The translations under genes were made by a program, and so were the position numbers. From Hymenobacter sp. BT559 (GTDB lineage Bacteria; Bacteroidota; Bacteroidia; Cytophagales; Hymenobacteraceae): 64,000 nucleotides of DNA. Shown piece after piece: positions 18,338 through 27,375 of this stretch. Position 1 is the stretch's first letter; every line of letters starts with the position of its first letter. The DNA lies in the NCBI RefSeq assembly GCF_016427535.1, contig NZ_JAELXV010000007.1:186001-250000 (forward strand), given 5' to 3'. Below the pieces are notes generated by a model, which saw nothing but the letters and a program-made list of their open reading frames with translations, was not told where the DNA came from and did not search any database.

Positions 18338-19159
18338 ATGCCCCAGCGTTCTACCTCTATTATCCGCATCCCTACCCCCTGTGCCGAAAGCTGGGACGCC
18401 ATGACGCCTACTGGCCTAGGCCACCACTGCGCGGCCTGTCAAAAAACGGTGGTGGATTTTACCCAAAAAACCGACGCCGAAATTTTGGCGGTGCTCCGCC
18501 AAGCAGCCGGCGGCACCTGCGGCCGTTTGCGCGCCGACCAGCTTGGCCGGTCGTTGATGCCCCCTACCCCGCCTTCGCGCTGGCGGGCCTGGCTCGGGGC
18601 AATGCTGGCCGTGGGCAGCGTGCTGGGAGCCAGTAGAGCCAGTGCCCAATCGGCCCTAGGTGACTACCACGGGGGCCCGGTACCCGCGGCTCACCCCGCG
18701 GGCACCGGGCCGGCAGTGGCACCACCCAGCCCCTTGCGGCCCGCCGAGCCGCCTCTCAGTTCCAACCAGACGAAGACGGAGCCTGGTGGCCCCCTTGTGC
18801 TACGAGGCACGGTCACCGACTCCACCACCCACGAAGGGCTACCGGGAGTAACTGTCTTGCTGGCAGGCACTACCATCGGCACTTCGACCGATGTAAACGG
18901 AGAATTTTCATTACCACTGGCGGCTAGTGCTGGGCCAGTGCACCTTGTCTTTAGCAGTGTAGGCTATGCCAGCCAAAAGCGCACGATAACGGCCAACTCA
19001 CCTACGCTGAGCATTTTAATGGCTCCCGATACGCATATGCTGGGCGAAATGGGAATTGTGGTAGTGGGCGGCTTTAGCTACAAACGCCCGTGGCCCTGGC
19101 ACCCTAGGCGCTTTTTCAATTGGAGCAAATACTGGCTCACGCGGCCCTTTCGCCCTTAA
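18338..19159 (+). CDS. Carboxypeptidase-regulatory-like domain protein with Cys-rich N-terminus
   Basis: A 273-residue protein. The first ~70 residues hold PTPCAESWDAMTP, HHCAACQKTVVDFTQKTDAE and GTCGRLRADQLGR, a Cys-containing cytoplasmic module often seen in Bacteroidota ahead of a membrane anchor. A hydrophobic segment follows (about 84-102, ending ASAQ). After a Pro-rich linker, a CarboxypepD_reg beta-sandwich is seen: RGTVTDSTTHEGLPGVTVLL … GTSTDVNGEFSLP. Such proteins are often linked to TonB systems. The next gene has the same kind of domain. Function unknown. Confidence 0.7.
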   Translation: MPQRSTSIIRIPTPCAESWDAMTPTGLGHHCAACQKTVVDFTQKTDAEILAVLRQAAGGTCGRLRADQLGRSLMPPTPPSRWRAWLGAMLAVGSVLGASRASAQSALGDYHGGPVPAAHPAGTGPAVAPPSPLRPAEPPLSSNQTKTEPGGPLVLRGTVTDSTTHEGLPGVTVLLAGTTIGTSTDVNGEFSLPLAASAGPVHLVFSSVGYASQKRTITANSPTLSILMAPDTHMLGEMGIVVVGGFSYKRPWPWHPRRFFNWSKYWLTRPFRP

Positions 19160-19209
19160 CTAAGCTTACCCTGTTCGTCTCATTTACTCTGACTACACCT
19201 TTAGCCGCT

Positions 19210-19734
19210 ATGCTTCATTTCGACCACCTAGGCGGGCAATTGCCGCAGTCTATTACCAAGGGCAAGGGGCAGGGCCGCGCACCACATTGGCTGTTAGTGG
19301 CAGCCCTCTGCGGGTGGCATACTGCGGCGGCGCAGCCACGACCTGCTGCTACTACGCCGGAGACGCTTACAATTAGCGGAGTAGCGATGGATGACTCGTT
19401 GAACGTGCCTATCCCCGACCTATGGCTGTACCTCAACGAAACCAAATACGGGGCCGTAACTGATGCGCAGGGCAAATTTTCGTTCAGCTTTCCGACCGGG
19501 TGGAAACACGTGCGAGGCGGCGAATTGCGCATTTTCGTGGTGCCGGTGGGCTACACGTTTAAGCCTCTACGCCGAAGACTCGACTGGCGCACTTATAACC
19601 CGGTGCAACCATTAGTGATGCGCCTGGCCTCGGCACCAGGACGCGGGCGACCCAACCTACACGGCTTCCGACTGATGGCCCCGCCCATACCGCCGCCCGT
19701 GTACCCTTCGCGCTCGCACACCGGCCGACCCTAG
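19210..19734 (+). CDS. Carboxypeptidase-regulatory-like domain protein, shorter neighbour
   Basis: A 174-residue protein. After about 30 residues comes a hydrophobic stretch HWLLVAALCGWHTAAAQ, a likely signal or anchor. The domain then reads LTISGVAMDDSLNVPIPDLW … YGAVTDAQGKFSFSFP, matching the regulatory-like beta-sandwich of the preceding gene. The C-terminus is Pro/Arg-rich. An ATG at 19120 in the same frame would overlap the upstream gene by 40 bases; 19210 is preferred but not certain. Confidence 0.55.
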   Translation: MLHFDHLGGQLPQSITKGKGQGRAPHWLLVAALCGWHTAAAQPRPAATTPETLTISGVAMDDSLNVPIPDLWLYLNETKYGAVTDAQGKFSFSFPTGWKHVRGGELRIFVVPVGYTFKPLRRRLDWRTYNPVQPLVMRLASAPGRGRPNLHGFRLMAPPIPPPVYPSRSHTGRP

Positions 19735-19772
19735 GTCAAACTTTTTGGCTGCCAAAAGCCTTGTGTGAGGGT

Positions 19773-20846
19773 ATGATGAGACTACCCCTTGCGCTGCTAG
19801 TTACGCTGTTTTTTACCGCCTGCTCTACCTTTAAGCCGGTTCCGACCACCCGCTTCAACCCGCCTGCCACCCGCGCCGAGCTACCCCACGAGGAGGCCGT
19901 GCACCCCAAAAACTCGCTGGAGTGGTGGTATCTCACCGGCCACCTGCGTGACCAGGCCACTGGCGAAGACTTCGGCATCGAGTACGTCTTTTTTCACTTC
20001 AACCTGAAGGATGGCAAGGACGACTACCAAATGGTGAACGTGGCCATCACCGACCCCAAGGGCCAGAAATTCAACTACGACTACAAGCTCGGCAAGCTGC
20101 CGCGCCTGCTCACCGACTCGCTGCCGCTGCGCCTGCGCGACCGCAAGGACGGTCAGGTCTGGAAGTTTGACGGCCAGGAAGGCAAGTACCAGTTTGAAGC
20201 TGCCCTTACTGGAAAAGATAACGCTGGCTACGCCCTCAACCTCAGCACCACGCCCACCAAGCCCGTGCTGCTGCACGGCGGCACCGGCTACGAAAACTAC
20301 GGCCAAGGCATTGTGGCGGGCTACTACAGCTACCCGCGCCTGGCCACCACCGGCACCCTCACGGTGGCAGGCAAAACCCATCAGGTAACCGGTGAGCTGT
20401 GGTACGACCGGCAGTGGAACTGCACCAGCATCGTGGCTAAGGGCGTGGGCTGGGACTGGCTTAGCATTCAGCTCGACCAGCCCCGCGAGGAGCTGATGCT
20501 GAACACGCTGCGCAACACCGAAACCGGCCAGAGCCTCAACAACGGCTCGTTTTTCAGCGCCAGCAACGAAAACATGCACCTAGGCGGCACCGATTTCACG
20601 CTGACGCCCCTCACCTACTGGACCAGCCCTAAATCCAAGAAGAAGTACCCCGCCAAGTGGCGCGTGCAGGTGCCCGCCCAGGGCTACGACCTGGTAGTAG
20701 AGCCGCTGGTGCCGCAGCAAGAGCTGGCCCTCAAGTTCTTCCACGCCTTCACCATGTACTACTGGGAAGGCATGTGTAAAGTAATCGGCACCCACCACGG
20801 CCAGCCCGTAACGGGCAAAGCGTATGTGGAAATTACGAATAAGTAA
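19773..20846 (+). CDS. AttH/CrtC-like lipocalin-type lipoprotein
   Basis: A 357-residue lipoprotein (signal MMRLPLALLVTLFFTAC with lipobox FTAC). The body fits the AttH / carotenoid 1,2-hydratase-like double lipocalin fold: NSLEWWYLTGHLRD, FGIEYVFFHFNLKDG, GYYSYPRLATTGTLTV, GELWYDRQWN and GWDWLSIQLD. In CrtC the reaction is hydration of carotenoids, but most AttH-type lipoproteins have no proven activity and may bind or modify lipids. Either Met of the leading pair could be the start. Confidence 0.8.
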   Translation: MMRLPLALLVTLFFTACSTFKPVPTTRFNPPATRAELPHEEAVHPKNSLEWWYLTGHLRDQATGEDFGIEYVFFHFNLKDGKDDYQMVNVAITDPKGQKFNYDYKLGKLPRLLTDSLPLRLRDRKDGQVWKFDGQEGKYQFEAALTGKDNAGYALNLSTTPTKPVLLHGGTGYENYGQGIVAGYYSYPRLATTGTLTVAGKTHQVTGELWYDRQWNCTSIVAKGVGWDWLSIQLDQPREELMLNTLRNTETGQSLNNGSFFSASNENMHLGGTDFTLTPLTYWTSPKSKKKYPAKWRVQVPAQGYDLVVEPLVPQQELALKFFHAFTMYYWEGMCKVIGTHHGQPVTGKAYVEITNK

Positions 20847-20854
20847 GCTAGACG

Positions 20855-20933
20855 GCTGTAGTGTAGGCTTTCAATTCGCGACTCCAGCGCGGCAACTTGG
20901 TTAGCTTCGCGAACTGAAAGTCCGCGCTACAGC
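20855..20933. repeat. Inverted repeat, 'GCGGACTTT…TACAGC' family
   Basis: Arms 20855-20881 and 20907-20933 match at about 22 of 27 positions (TCGCGAAcTGAAAGtC). It lies between the AttH-like gene and sod. Related to 42790-42902. Confidence 0.65.
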
Positions 20934-20969
20934 GGCTAAACCATTCCTCTGCCTGTAGGTATATAACTC

Positions 20970-21716
20970 ATGCTCAAACGCGATTTTATCAAGAACGCCG
21001 CCGCGTTCGCGCTCAGCGCCCTCGTTAGCCCCGCCGTGCTGGCCCGCGCTCAGGAAGAACGCTTCCTGCGCGATGCCCGCGCCATGCCAATGGCCGATGG
21101 GCCATTTACGCTGCCGCCGCTGCCCTACACCTTTAATGCGCTGGAGCCGCACATCGACGCGCGCACCATGGAGATTCACCACGATGCGCACCACAAAACC
21201 TACGTCTCGAAGCTGAATGAAGCCGTAGCTGGCAAGCCCGAAGAAAAGCTGCCGCTTGCCGACCTGCTCGCCACCGCCAGCAAGCAGCCCGACGCCATCC
21301 GCAACAATGCGGGCGGCCACTACAACCACTCGATGTTCTGGACGCTGCTGGCCCAAAAGGGCGGTGGCCAGCCCACCGGCGCATTGGCCGCGGCCATCAC
21401 CAAGGACTTTGGCTCGTTCGATAAGTTTAAGGAGGAGTTCACCAAAGCTGCCACCTCGCGCTTCGGCTCGGGCTGGGCCTGGCTGAGCGTGGACAAGGCC
21501 GGTAAGCTCTTCATTTCGAGCACCCCCAACCAGGACAACCCGCTCATGGACCTGCCCGGCATCCAGCGCGGCACGCCCGTGCTGGGCCTCGACGTGTGGG
21601 AGCACGCCTACTACCTCAAGTACCAAAACAAGCGTCCCGACTACGTGGCCGCCTTCTGGAACGTAGTGAACTGGCCCGAGGCCGACCGTCGCTTTGCTTC
21701 GGCGAAGAAGGGCTAA
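20970..21716 (+). CDS. sodA: Exported superoxide dismutase, Mn-type residues
   Basis: A 248-residue Fe/Mn superoxide dismutase with a signal peptide (MLKRDFIKNAAAFALSALVS, cleavage near LARAQ), so it acts outside the cytoplasm. Metal ligands are complete: His70 (MEIHHDAHH), His120 (GGHYNHSMFW), Asp208 and His212 (GLDVWEHAYY). Gly116 and Gln188 (STPNQDNP) correspond to the pair typical of manganese rather than iron enzymes. About 40 extra residues precede the TLPPLPYTFNALEPHID core. The N-terminus resembles a twin-arginine-free Sec signal. The gene stands alone and ends at a strong palindromic terminator. Confidence 0.92.
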   Translation: MLKRDFIKNAAAFALSALVSPAVLARAQEERFLRDARAMPMADGPFTLPPLPYTFNALEPHIDARTMEIHHDAHHKTYVSKLNEAVAGKPEEKLPLADLLATASKQPDAIRNNAGGHYNHSMFWTLLAQKGGGQPTGALAAAITKDFGSFDKFKEEFTKAATSRFGSGWAWLSVDKAGKLFISSTPNQDNPLMDLPGIQRGTPVLGLDVWEHAYYLKYQNKRPDYVAAFWNVVNWPEADRRFASAKKG

Positions 21717-21748
21717 GCGAGGCTTCGTTCTCAGTACCTCTCGCCAAC

Positions 21749-21794
21749 AAAGGCCCTCAAACTAGCTACCTAGGTAGCTAGTTTGAGGGCCTTT
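21749..21794. terminator. Perfect 46-nt palindromic bidirectional terminator
   Basis: AAAGGCCCTCAAACTAGCTA and its exact complement meet at a central CCTAGG (21769-21774) with no unpaired loop base in the DNA. It lies between convergent sod and chrA. Confidence 0.85.
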
Positions 21795-21815
21795 GCGTTA
21801 AGGGTGCCGCCACTT

Positions 21816-23108
21816 CTAGCCCACCAACCAGCCGGCTAGCAGAGCCGCGCCGATAATAGCCACGCTCGGAATGCGCTCCCAGAGCAGCACCAGAAAGGTG
21901 ATGCCCACCAGCAATGGGTTGAGGGGCAGCTGCCAACCGGGCGGGCAGCCGGGCATGTCGAGCAGCCGGTCGGGCAGCGGGTGGTAGAGCAGCAGCGCCG
22001 CCGCGCACACCAGGCCGGCACTCACGGCGTTCACGCCTTCGAGCGAGGCTTTCACCACGCGATATTGACGTAGGCCGTCCCAGAAACGGATGGCAAAGAA
22101 TATCAAGAATATACCGGGCAGAAAAATACCTAGGGCGCCCACTACAGCCCCTACAAGCTGCCCGGTAGTGCCTAGGCCAGTCGGCCGCATAGCCAGCGCT
22201 CCGATATAGGAAGCAAAAGCAAAATTGGGTCCCGGCAGGGCCTGCACCATTCCGAGGCCAGATAGAAACTCGGCGCTCGTGAGGTAGTGCTTAAACTCCA
22301 CAAACTCAGCAAAGAGTAGCGGTGCCAGCACCTGCCCGCCGCCAAATACCAGCGAGCCATTGCGGTAAAAATTCTCGAATAGCCGCATGGGCAGCCACTC
22401 AGTGTAGTGCCCCAGCAGCGCTGCCCCCAGGAAGATGCCGAGCCACAGCCCAAAGTTGGCCCACTCCACCTGCAAGGGCTTCTTATTCTGCACGATGGCG
22501 TGCTTACGGTAGCGTAGCGTGGTGACGCTGCCGCCGGCCAGCAGCAGCACTGGCAGCACCCACGGTAGCTGAAAGAAGTAGGCTACCATGGCGGCCACCA
22601 CCATCAGGGCTACCGAGGTTTTGGTGTGAATGACCTTTTCAGCAATGCGGTAGGCCGAAAACGCCACGAAACCCACCGCCACTGGCTGCACGAACTGCAC
22701 TACCTGCGCCGTGCGCCCGCCATCGACGTGGCTGAGTAGCAGGCCGGCTACCGTCATAATAATCACCGCCGGCAAGCACCATATCAGCAGGGTGAGGTAT
22801 GCCAAATTGGGGCCACCTAGGCGCAAGCCGATGGCCGTAATAGTCTGGGTCGAGGTGGGGCCGGGCAGCAGCGCGCACAGCGCTTGCAGCTCCAGCAGCT
22901 CGGCCGCGGTAAGGTAGCGGCGCTTGGCCACGAGCAAGCGCAGCATCATAGCCACGTGGGCCTGCGGCCCGCCAAAGGCGGTGCAAGCCAGCCCAGCTAC
23001 GTCTTTGAGGAAGATAAAATTACGGTTTCGGCGCATCCGGCGGCCCTCCCGCCGCAAAGGCGCCAGGGGCACGGCAGGAGTAGCACGAATGGGAGAGTCG
23101 GTAGGCAC
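21816..23108 (-). CDS. chrA: Chromate transporter family protein (CHR, two-domain)
   Basis: A 430-residue membrane protein with two homologous CHR halves. The first has TAFGGPQAHVAMM and ALLPGPTSTQTITAIG; the second has GNGS-like NGSLVFGGGQVLAPLL and QALPGPNFAFASYIGA. Long-chain CHR proteins export chromate, often by exchange with sulfate-type anions, though many relatives have untested substrates. The start is a GTG at 23108, supported by a 7-of-8 -7 box (TAACTTTT, 23117-23124) eight bases upstream; ATG at 23036 is the alternative. Confidence 0.85.
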   Translation of the reverse strand: MPTDSPIRATPAVPLAPLRREGRRMRRNRNFIFLKDVAGLACTAFGGPQAHVAMMLRLLVAKRRYLTAAELLELQALCALLPGPTSTQTITAIGLRLGGPNLAYLTLLIWCLPAVIIMTVAGLLLSHVDGGRTAQVVQFVQPVAVGFVAFSAYRIAEKVIHTKTSVALMVVAAMVAYFFQLPWVLPVLLLAGGSVTTLRYRKHAIVQNKKPLQVEWANFGLWLGIFLGAALLGHYTEWLPMRLFENFYRNGSLVFGGGQVLAPLLFAEFVEFKHYLTSAEFLSGLGMVQALPGPNFAFASYIGALAMRPTGLGTTGQLVGAVVGALGIFLPGIFLIFFAIRFWDGLRQYRVVKASLEGVNAVSAGLVCAAALLLYHPLPDRLLDMPGCPPGWQLPLNPLLVGITFLVLLWERIPSVAIIGAALLAGWLVG

Positions 23109-23245
23109 GAAGTGGTAAAAGTTACCTACGTCGAAGATAAAAGAATGAGCAGCATTTTCTGCACCGAGGCAAGTAGTTGACTACGATAAACTCCTACCTA
23201 CCTATGCATTACGAATGACACAGAATCAGCTTATAAAACAACTTT

Positions 23246-24613
23246 TTACCCCAGCCATACTGCGCTCATAAACCAGTTTAACATGTAAACTTGGATAAGA
23301 GTATTGAATAGGTAGATAGCACCACCTAGCTCTCGCTGAAATGGCAGCTTATTAAGCTTACTATTTCCCGCCACCAACATGGCTACCACGTAGGCAGCCG
23401 CTAACCCGAAATACCACGCTGCCTGCGGCGTCTTGAAGCCTTCTACTTCATAAGGAAACCCTACAAAATACAGTACGAGGCAAGCTACTATTGCTCCAAC
23501 CACCCACGTGCTCCAGCTATAGCGCTGCTGCCACATAGCCCACAGTAATACACCAAAGAACGGAGTACCTAGCGTGTAGCGGCTAATCCCAACGATATCG
23601 CCTCCTTGCTGAAAGACAGTGAAGATACCGATACATACACAATAACCTAGAGCGAAACGCACAGCTTTAGAGGAAGATGGCTTAGTCGGCACCACTTTCC
23701 TCATATTCCACAAGCGACTACTTAGTAAATATATACAAACCATAATCGCACCTAGCGATATGCCTAGGCTAATAGTATCTAGCCATTGCATACGCGTCTT
23801 TGCTGATGTGCGCAGCCAAAGAGTGGGGAGGCGCCATTCGTGCTGCCAATGCCGATGCGCTTTATAAAACCCTAGCCACTCACCGGTCTGCCAGTGCTGA
23901 AACCAGAGCACGCTGCCTACCGCGGCAGCCATTGCCAGTGTACCTAGTACCACTGCCTTCACACTAGCCTTCCAATCAGCCCGGGCCTCTAGCCAGTTCA
24001 GGAGTTCGGCAAGGCAAAGCGCTGGCAAAAAGAACGTGGCAGCTATTCGCGTTAAGCAGCAGCCCAATAGCCCTAGTAGTAGCCAACCTAGGTGCTGCCG
24101 GTGCAAGCCCACGAGTATCAGCGCTCCGAATAAATAAAAGAGAGCTTCTGTGTATGGCACCCAGGTAAACATCAGTAGGGGTACTGAAGCCAGCAGCATT
24201 CCTTGCCGACGAGTGCAGGGCAGCGCCGCTAATAGCAAGGCGGTGCCCACTATCCATATTAGCAGATTTAAAATACTGATGCCTAATGCCTGCAGGCCCG
24301 TAACCCGCCATAGGTGTGGAAAGAGAGGAAAGAAAGCCACGTTGCTCTGCTTGCCTTCTTCATAGCTATAGCCATGGTCGCGAATAGATTGAAACCAGCC
24401 AGAATCCCAGCGAGCTAGCACTTGCTCGGTGGGCAATTGAACCAAGTCGAAGCAGTAAAGCACGGAGTACAACGCCGTCAGTATTGCCATATGCCCAAGC
24501 AGGAGCAATACCCAGCGGCACACCCCCCACCTGTAGACCGACCACCAATGTTTTTCTGCGGGAAATTCTAAGATATTGGATTCGGCAGGAGCAGAAACCG
24601 TGGAAAAGGACAT
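23246..24613 (-). CDS. GT-C / PIG-V-like multi-spanning membrane protein
   Basis: A 455-residue protein with about ten to twelve hydrophobic helices. An early luminal-type loop contains LARWDSGWFQSIRDHGYSY and NVAFFPLFPHLWR, the pattern of PIG-V-like GT-C mannosyltransferases, in which an acidic residue after the first helix is needed for catalysis. It probably transfers a sugar from a lipid carrier, but the donor and acceptor are unknown. G+C content is visibly lower than in neighbours and CCTAGG is less frequent, suggesting acquisition. No glycan genes adjoin it. Confidence 0.7.
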   Translation of the reverse strand: MSFSTVSAPAESNILEFPAEKHWWSVYRWGVCRWVLLLLGHMAILTALYSVLYCFDLVQLPTEQVLARWDSGWFQSIRDHGYSYEEGKQSNVAFFPLFPHLWRVTGLQALGISILNLLIWIVGTALLLAALPCTRRQGMLLASVPLLMFTWVPYTEALFYLFGALILVGLHRQHLGWLLLGLLGCCLTRIAATFFLPALCLAELLNWLEARADWKASVKAVVLGTLAMAAAVGSVLWFQHWQTGEWLGFYKAHRHWQHEWRLPTLWLRTSAKTRMQWLDTISLGISLGAIMVCIYLLSSRLWNMRKVVPTKPSSSKAVRFALGYCVCIGIFTVFQQGGDIVGISRYTLGTPFFGVLLWAMWQQRYSWSTWVVGAIVACLVLYFVGFPYEVEGFKTPQAAWYFGLAAAYVVAMLVAGNSKLNKLPFQRELGGAIYLFNTLIQVYMLNWFMSAVWLG

Positions 24614-24850
24614 GGCGAGAGGATTTATACTTTCAAGCTAGACATACAGAGTATCCTATGCTAGCTAGCTTGTGCTACCAATCAAAAGTCGGCATAAAGC
24701 ACGAGACTTGCCCTGCAAACAAGGGTTACAGCCTTTATCCACCTAAAGTCACCCACGAGCTTTACTATGGAGCGGATTGTGCACAGCAGTTGATTAGACC
24801 TAGCAGTGTATACCGGCTCTCACTAAGCACTTGCACCTTCTGACACATGC
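24614..24850. other. 237-base lower-GC gap, nothing recognised
   Basis: Upstream region of the GT-C-like gene. It is A+T richer than most of the window and contains GCTAGCTAGC near 24660, but no ORF, hairpin terminator or RNA was supported. Confidence 0.4.
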
Positions 24851-26260
24851 CTACTGAATAAACACCGGCCGAATCAAGTTCTCGAACGTGAAAATCTCGT
24901 CCCACTTGGCCTGCGTCAGCAAGCCGCGCTCGGTCACGGCAATATCGTGGACCGACTTGCCAGTGGCCAGCGCCTCCTTAGCAATGCTGGCCGAGGCCTC
25001 GTAACCTAGGACCGGGTTGAGCTGCGTCACGATGCCGATGCTGTTGTAGACCATGTTGGCCGCGTGCGCGGCGTTGGCCGTGATGCCGAGCACGCATTTG
25101 TCGCGCAGGGTGTGGCAGGCGTTGGTGAGGTAGCTGATGCTGGTAAAGAGCGCGAACGAGATAACCGGCTCCATTACATTGAGTTGAAGCTGACCCGCTT
25201 CGGCGGCCATGGTCACGGTGAGGTCGGCGCCGGCCACGTAGAAGGCCGTTTGGTTCACTACTTCCGGGATTACCGGGTTGACCTTGCCGGGCATGATGCT
25301 ACTGCCGGGCTGCAAGGCGGGCAGGTTTATTTCGTTGAGGCCGGTGCGGGGGCCGCTGCTGAGCAAGCGCAGGTCGTTGCAAATCTTACTCAGCTTCACA
25401 GCCGTGCGCTTGAGCACGCCCGAGAGCTGCACGTAGGCACCGGTGTCGTAGGTGGCCTCAATGAGGTCGCCGGCCAGCAATAGGTCCAGCCCAGTTACCT
25501 GGCGCAGGTGTTGGGTCACGAGGCCTGCGTAGCCGGGCGGTGTGTTCACGCCAGTGCCGATGGCGGTGGCACCCATGTTGATTTCGGAGATAAGCCGGCG
25601 CGAGTCGTCGATGCGCAGCAGTTCCTCGCGCAGGTTGGTGGCGAAGGCATGAAACTCGTCGCCCATGCTCATGGGCACGGCGTCTTGCAGCTGGGTGCGG
25701 CCCATCTTGAGCACGTTCTTGAACTCCTCGCCTTTCTGGGCAAAGGCATCGGCGAGGGCACCTAGGGCCTGGCGGTAGCCTACGAGCTTGTTGTTGAGCG
25801 CGATGCGGAAGGCCGTAGGGTAGGCGTCGTTGGTGCTCTGCGAGCAGTTGACGTGGTTGTTGGGGTGGCAGTGGTCGTAGTCGCCCTTTGCGTGGCCCAT
25901 CATTTCGAGAGCTACGTTGGCGATTACCTCGTTGGCGTTCATGTTCACCGAGGTGCCCGCACCGCCCTGTATCATGTCGGTCAGAAACTGGTCGTTGAAC
26001 TCGCCGCTCGCCACCCGGTCGCAGGCCGCCACGATGGCATCGGCAATGGTAGCGGGCAGCACGCCAAGCTCTTTATTAGCCAGCGCTGCGCCTTTCTTCA
26101 CATAGGCCAGCGCCTGCACAAATAGCGGCTCATTCTTTATAGGAATGCCCGTGATGGCGAAGTTTTCCATCGCCCGCAGGGTCTGGATGCCGTAGTAAAC
26201 GTTGGAAGGAATATGGCGTTCGCCCAGAAAATCGTGCTCGATGCGGGTGGTTGGATTCAT
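24851..26260 (-). CDS. aspA: Aspartate ammonia-lyase
   Basis: A 469-residue member of the fumarase/aspartase superfamily that converts aspartate to fumarate and ammonia. Motifs: RIEHDFLGERHIPSNVYYG, TSVNMNANEVIAN, HPNNHVNCSQSTNDAYPTA, and the mobile signature loop GSSIMPGKVNPVIPE containing the catalytic serine. These forms (HPNNHVN, INMGATAIGTG) favour aspartase over class II fumarase. ATG at 26260 gives the family N-terminus. Monocistronic by appearance. Confidence 0.9.
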   Translation of the reverse strand: MNPTTRIEHDFLGERHIPSNVYYGIQTLRAMENFAITGIPIKNEPLFVQALAYVKKGAALANKELGVLPATIADAIVAACDRVASGEFNDQFLTDMIQGGAGTSVNMNANEVIANVALEMMGHAKGDYDHCHPNNHVNCSQSTNDAYPTAFRIALNNKLVGYRQALGALADAFAQKGEEFKNVLKMGRTQLQDAVPMSMGDEFHAFATNLREELLRIDDSRRLISEINMGATAIGTGVNTPPGYAGLVTQHLRQVTGLDLLLAGDLIEATYDTGAYVQLSGVLKRTAVKLSKICNDLRLLSSGPRTGLNEINLPALQPGSSIMPGKVNPVIPEVVNQTAFYVAGADLTVTMAAEAGQLQLNVMEPVISFALFTSISYLTNACHTLRDKCVLGITANAAHAANMVYNSIGIVTQLNPVLGYEASASIAKEALATGKSVHDIAVTERGLLTQAKWDEIFTFENLIRPVFIQ

Positions 26261-26350
26261 TACAGGAAGTATGTAGGGAGGGGCTTTTAGTACGAAAATC
26301 AACGGGATGTAGCGACGCGAAGCAGTGCCCCCTGCCGCTCGCTAAATAAA

Positions 26351-26380
26351 AAGCGGCTGGCCTTTTCAGACCAGCCGCTT
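26351..26380 (-). terminator. Terminator of the 2OG oxygenase gene
   Basis: A 10-bp stem AAGCGGCTGG / CCAGCCGCTT; on the minus strand it is followed by TTTTTATTTA. It suits the gene ending at 26401. Confidence 0.8.
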
Positions 26381-26400
26381 CAACACAGTAACTTATTGAT

Positions 26401-27375
26401 TTACTCCTTTTTCAAACCTAGCTCAATCAGGCGCTCGTTCAAGAACTCGCCGGCCGTGATGTCGGCTTCTTTCTTGGGGTTATCGGCCGTGACGAGGTGT
26501 GGCAGGGCCGCCAGGCTCATTTCAGAGCGCGGGTGCATAAAGAACGGGATGCTGTAGCGTGAGGTGTTCATTTTCTCGCGGGGCGGGTTTACCACGCGGT
26601 GAATGGTGCTCTTGAGCACGCCGTTGGTGAGGCGCTGGAGCATGTCGCCCACGTTTACCACAATCTGGTCGGGCAGGGCCGTGATGGCAATCCACTGGCC
26701 GTCGCGGCGCTTCACTTGCAGGCCGTCGGCGCTGGCGCCCATCAGCAGCGTGATGAGGTTGATGTCGCCGTGCTCGGCGGCGCGCACCGCATCGGTGGGC
26801 ACGGCGTCGGGGTCTTCGATGGGGAAGTAGTGGATGGGGCGCAGGATGCTGTTGCCGTTCACTACCTTGTCATCGAAGTAATTCTCGGGCAGCTCTAGGT
26901 ACAGCGCAATGGCGCGCAGCACGTCTTTGCCGGCGCTTTCGAGGGTGCGGTAGGCCTTCATGGTGCTCTGCGCGAAGCGGGGCACCTCGTTGGGCCAGAT
27001 GTTGGCGGGGTACTGGTCCTTCACCGGGTCTTCGCCCTCGACCTCCTGGCCCACGTGGAAGAACTCCTTCAGGTCGCCAGTGTTGCGGCCTTTAGCGTGC
27101 TCTTTGCCCTTGCTGATGTAGCCGCGCTGGCCAGCCAGCTCGGGCACTTCGTAGGCTTGCTTGGCCTGGTCGGGCAGTTGGAAGAACTCCTGCACGTCGC
27201 TGTACAGGGCTTTGGTCTGCTCCTCGTTGAGGCCGTGGTTTTTGAGGGCGATGAAGCCGATGCTTTGGTAGGCGTCGCCGAGTTCTTTTACGAACTTGGC
27301 TTTGCGCTGGGGGTCGCCGGAGCGGAAGTCGGCGAGGTCGAGCGACGGAATGTGGTCAGGCAGATTATCAGCCAT
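26401..27375 (-). CDS. Isopenicillin-N-synthase-like 2OG-Fe(II) oxygenase
   Basis: A 324-residue non-haem iron oxygenase. The N-terminal DIOX_N part contains IPSLDLADF and SIGFIALKNHGL. The catalytic jelly roll shows the facial triad His202-x-Asp204 (EHGDINLITLL) and His259 (STIHRV), and Arg273-x-Ser275 (TSRYSIPFF) that grips 2-oxoglutarate. This is the plant-type IPNS-like group found widely in bacteria; the substrate cannot be predicted. A candidate -7 box lies 144 bases upstream. Confidence 0.87.
   Translation of the reverse strand: MADNLPDHIPSLDLADFRSGDPQRKAKFVKELGDAYQSIGFIALKNHGLNEEQTKALYSDVQEFFQLPDQAKQAYEVPELAGQRGYISKGKEHAKGRNTGDLKEFFHVGQEVEGEDPVKDQYPANIWPNEVPRFAQSTMKAYRTLESAGKDVLRAIALYLELPENYFDDKVVNGNSILRPIHYFPIEDPDAVPTDAVRAAEHGDINLITLLMGASADGLQVKRRDGQWIAITALPDQIVVNVGDMLQRLTNGVLKSTIHRVVNPPREKMNTSRYSIPFFMHPRSEMSLAALPHLVTADNPKKEADITAGEFLNERLIELGLKKE

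Noticed and set aside
19881..20579. 232-codon antisense open frame under the AttH-like gene
   Set aside because: It is a shadow of a conserved lipoprotein gene and has no start context or recognisable sequence.
20901..21626. 241-codon antisense open frame under sod
   Set aside because: The opposite strand encodes a complete superoxide dismutase with all metal ligands.
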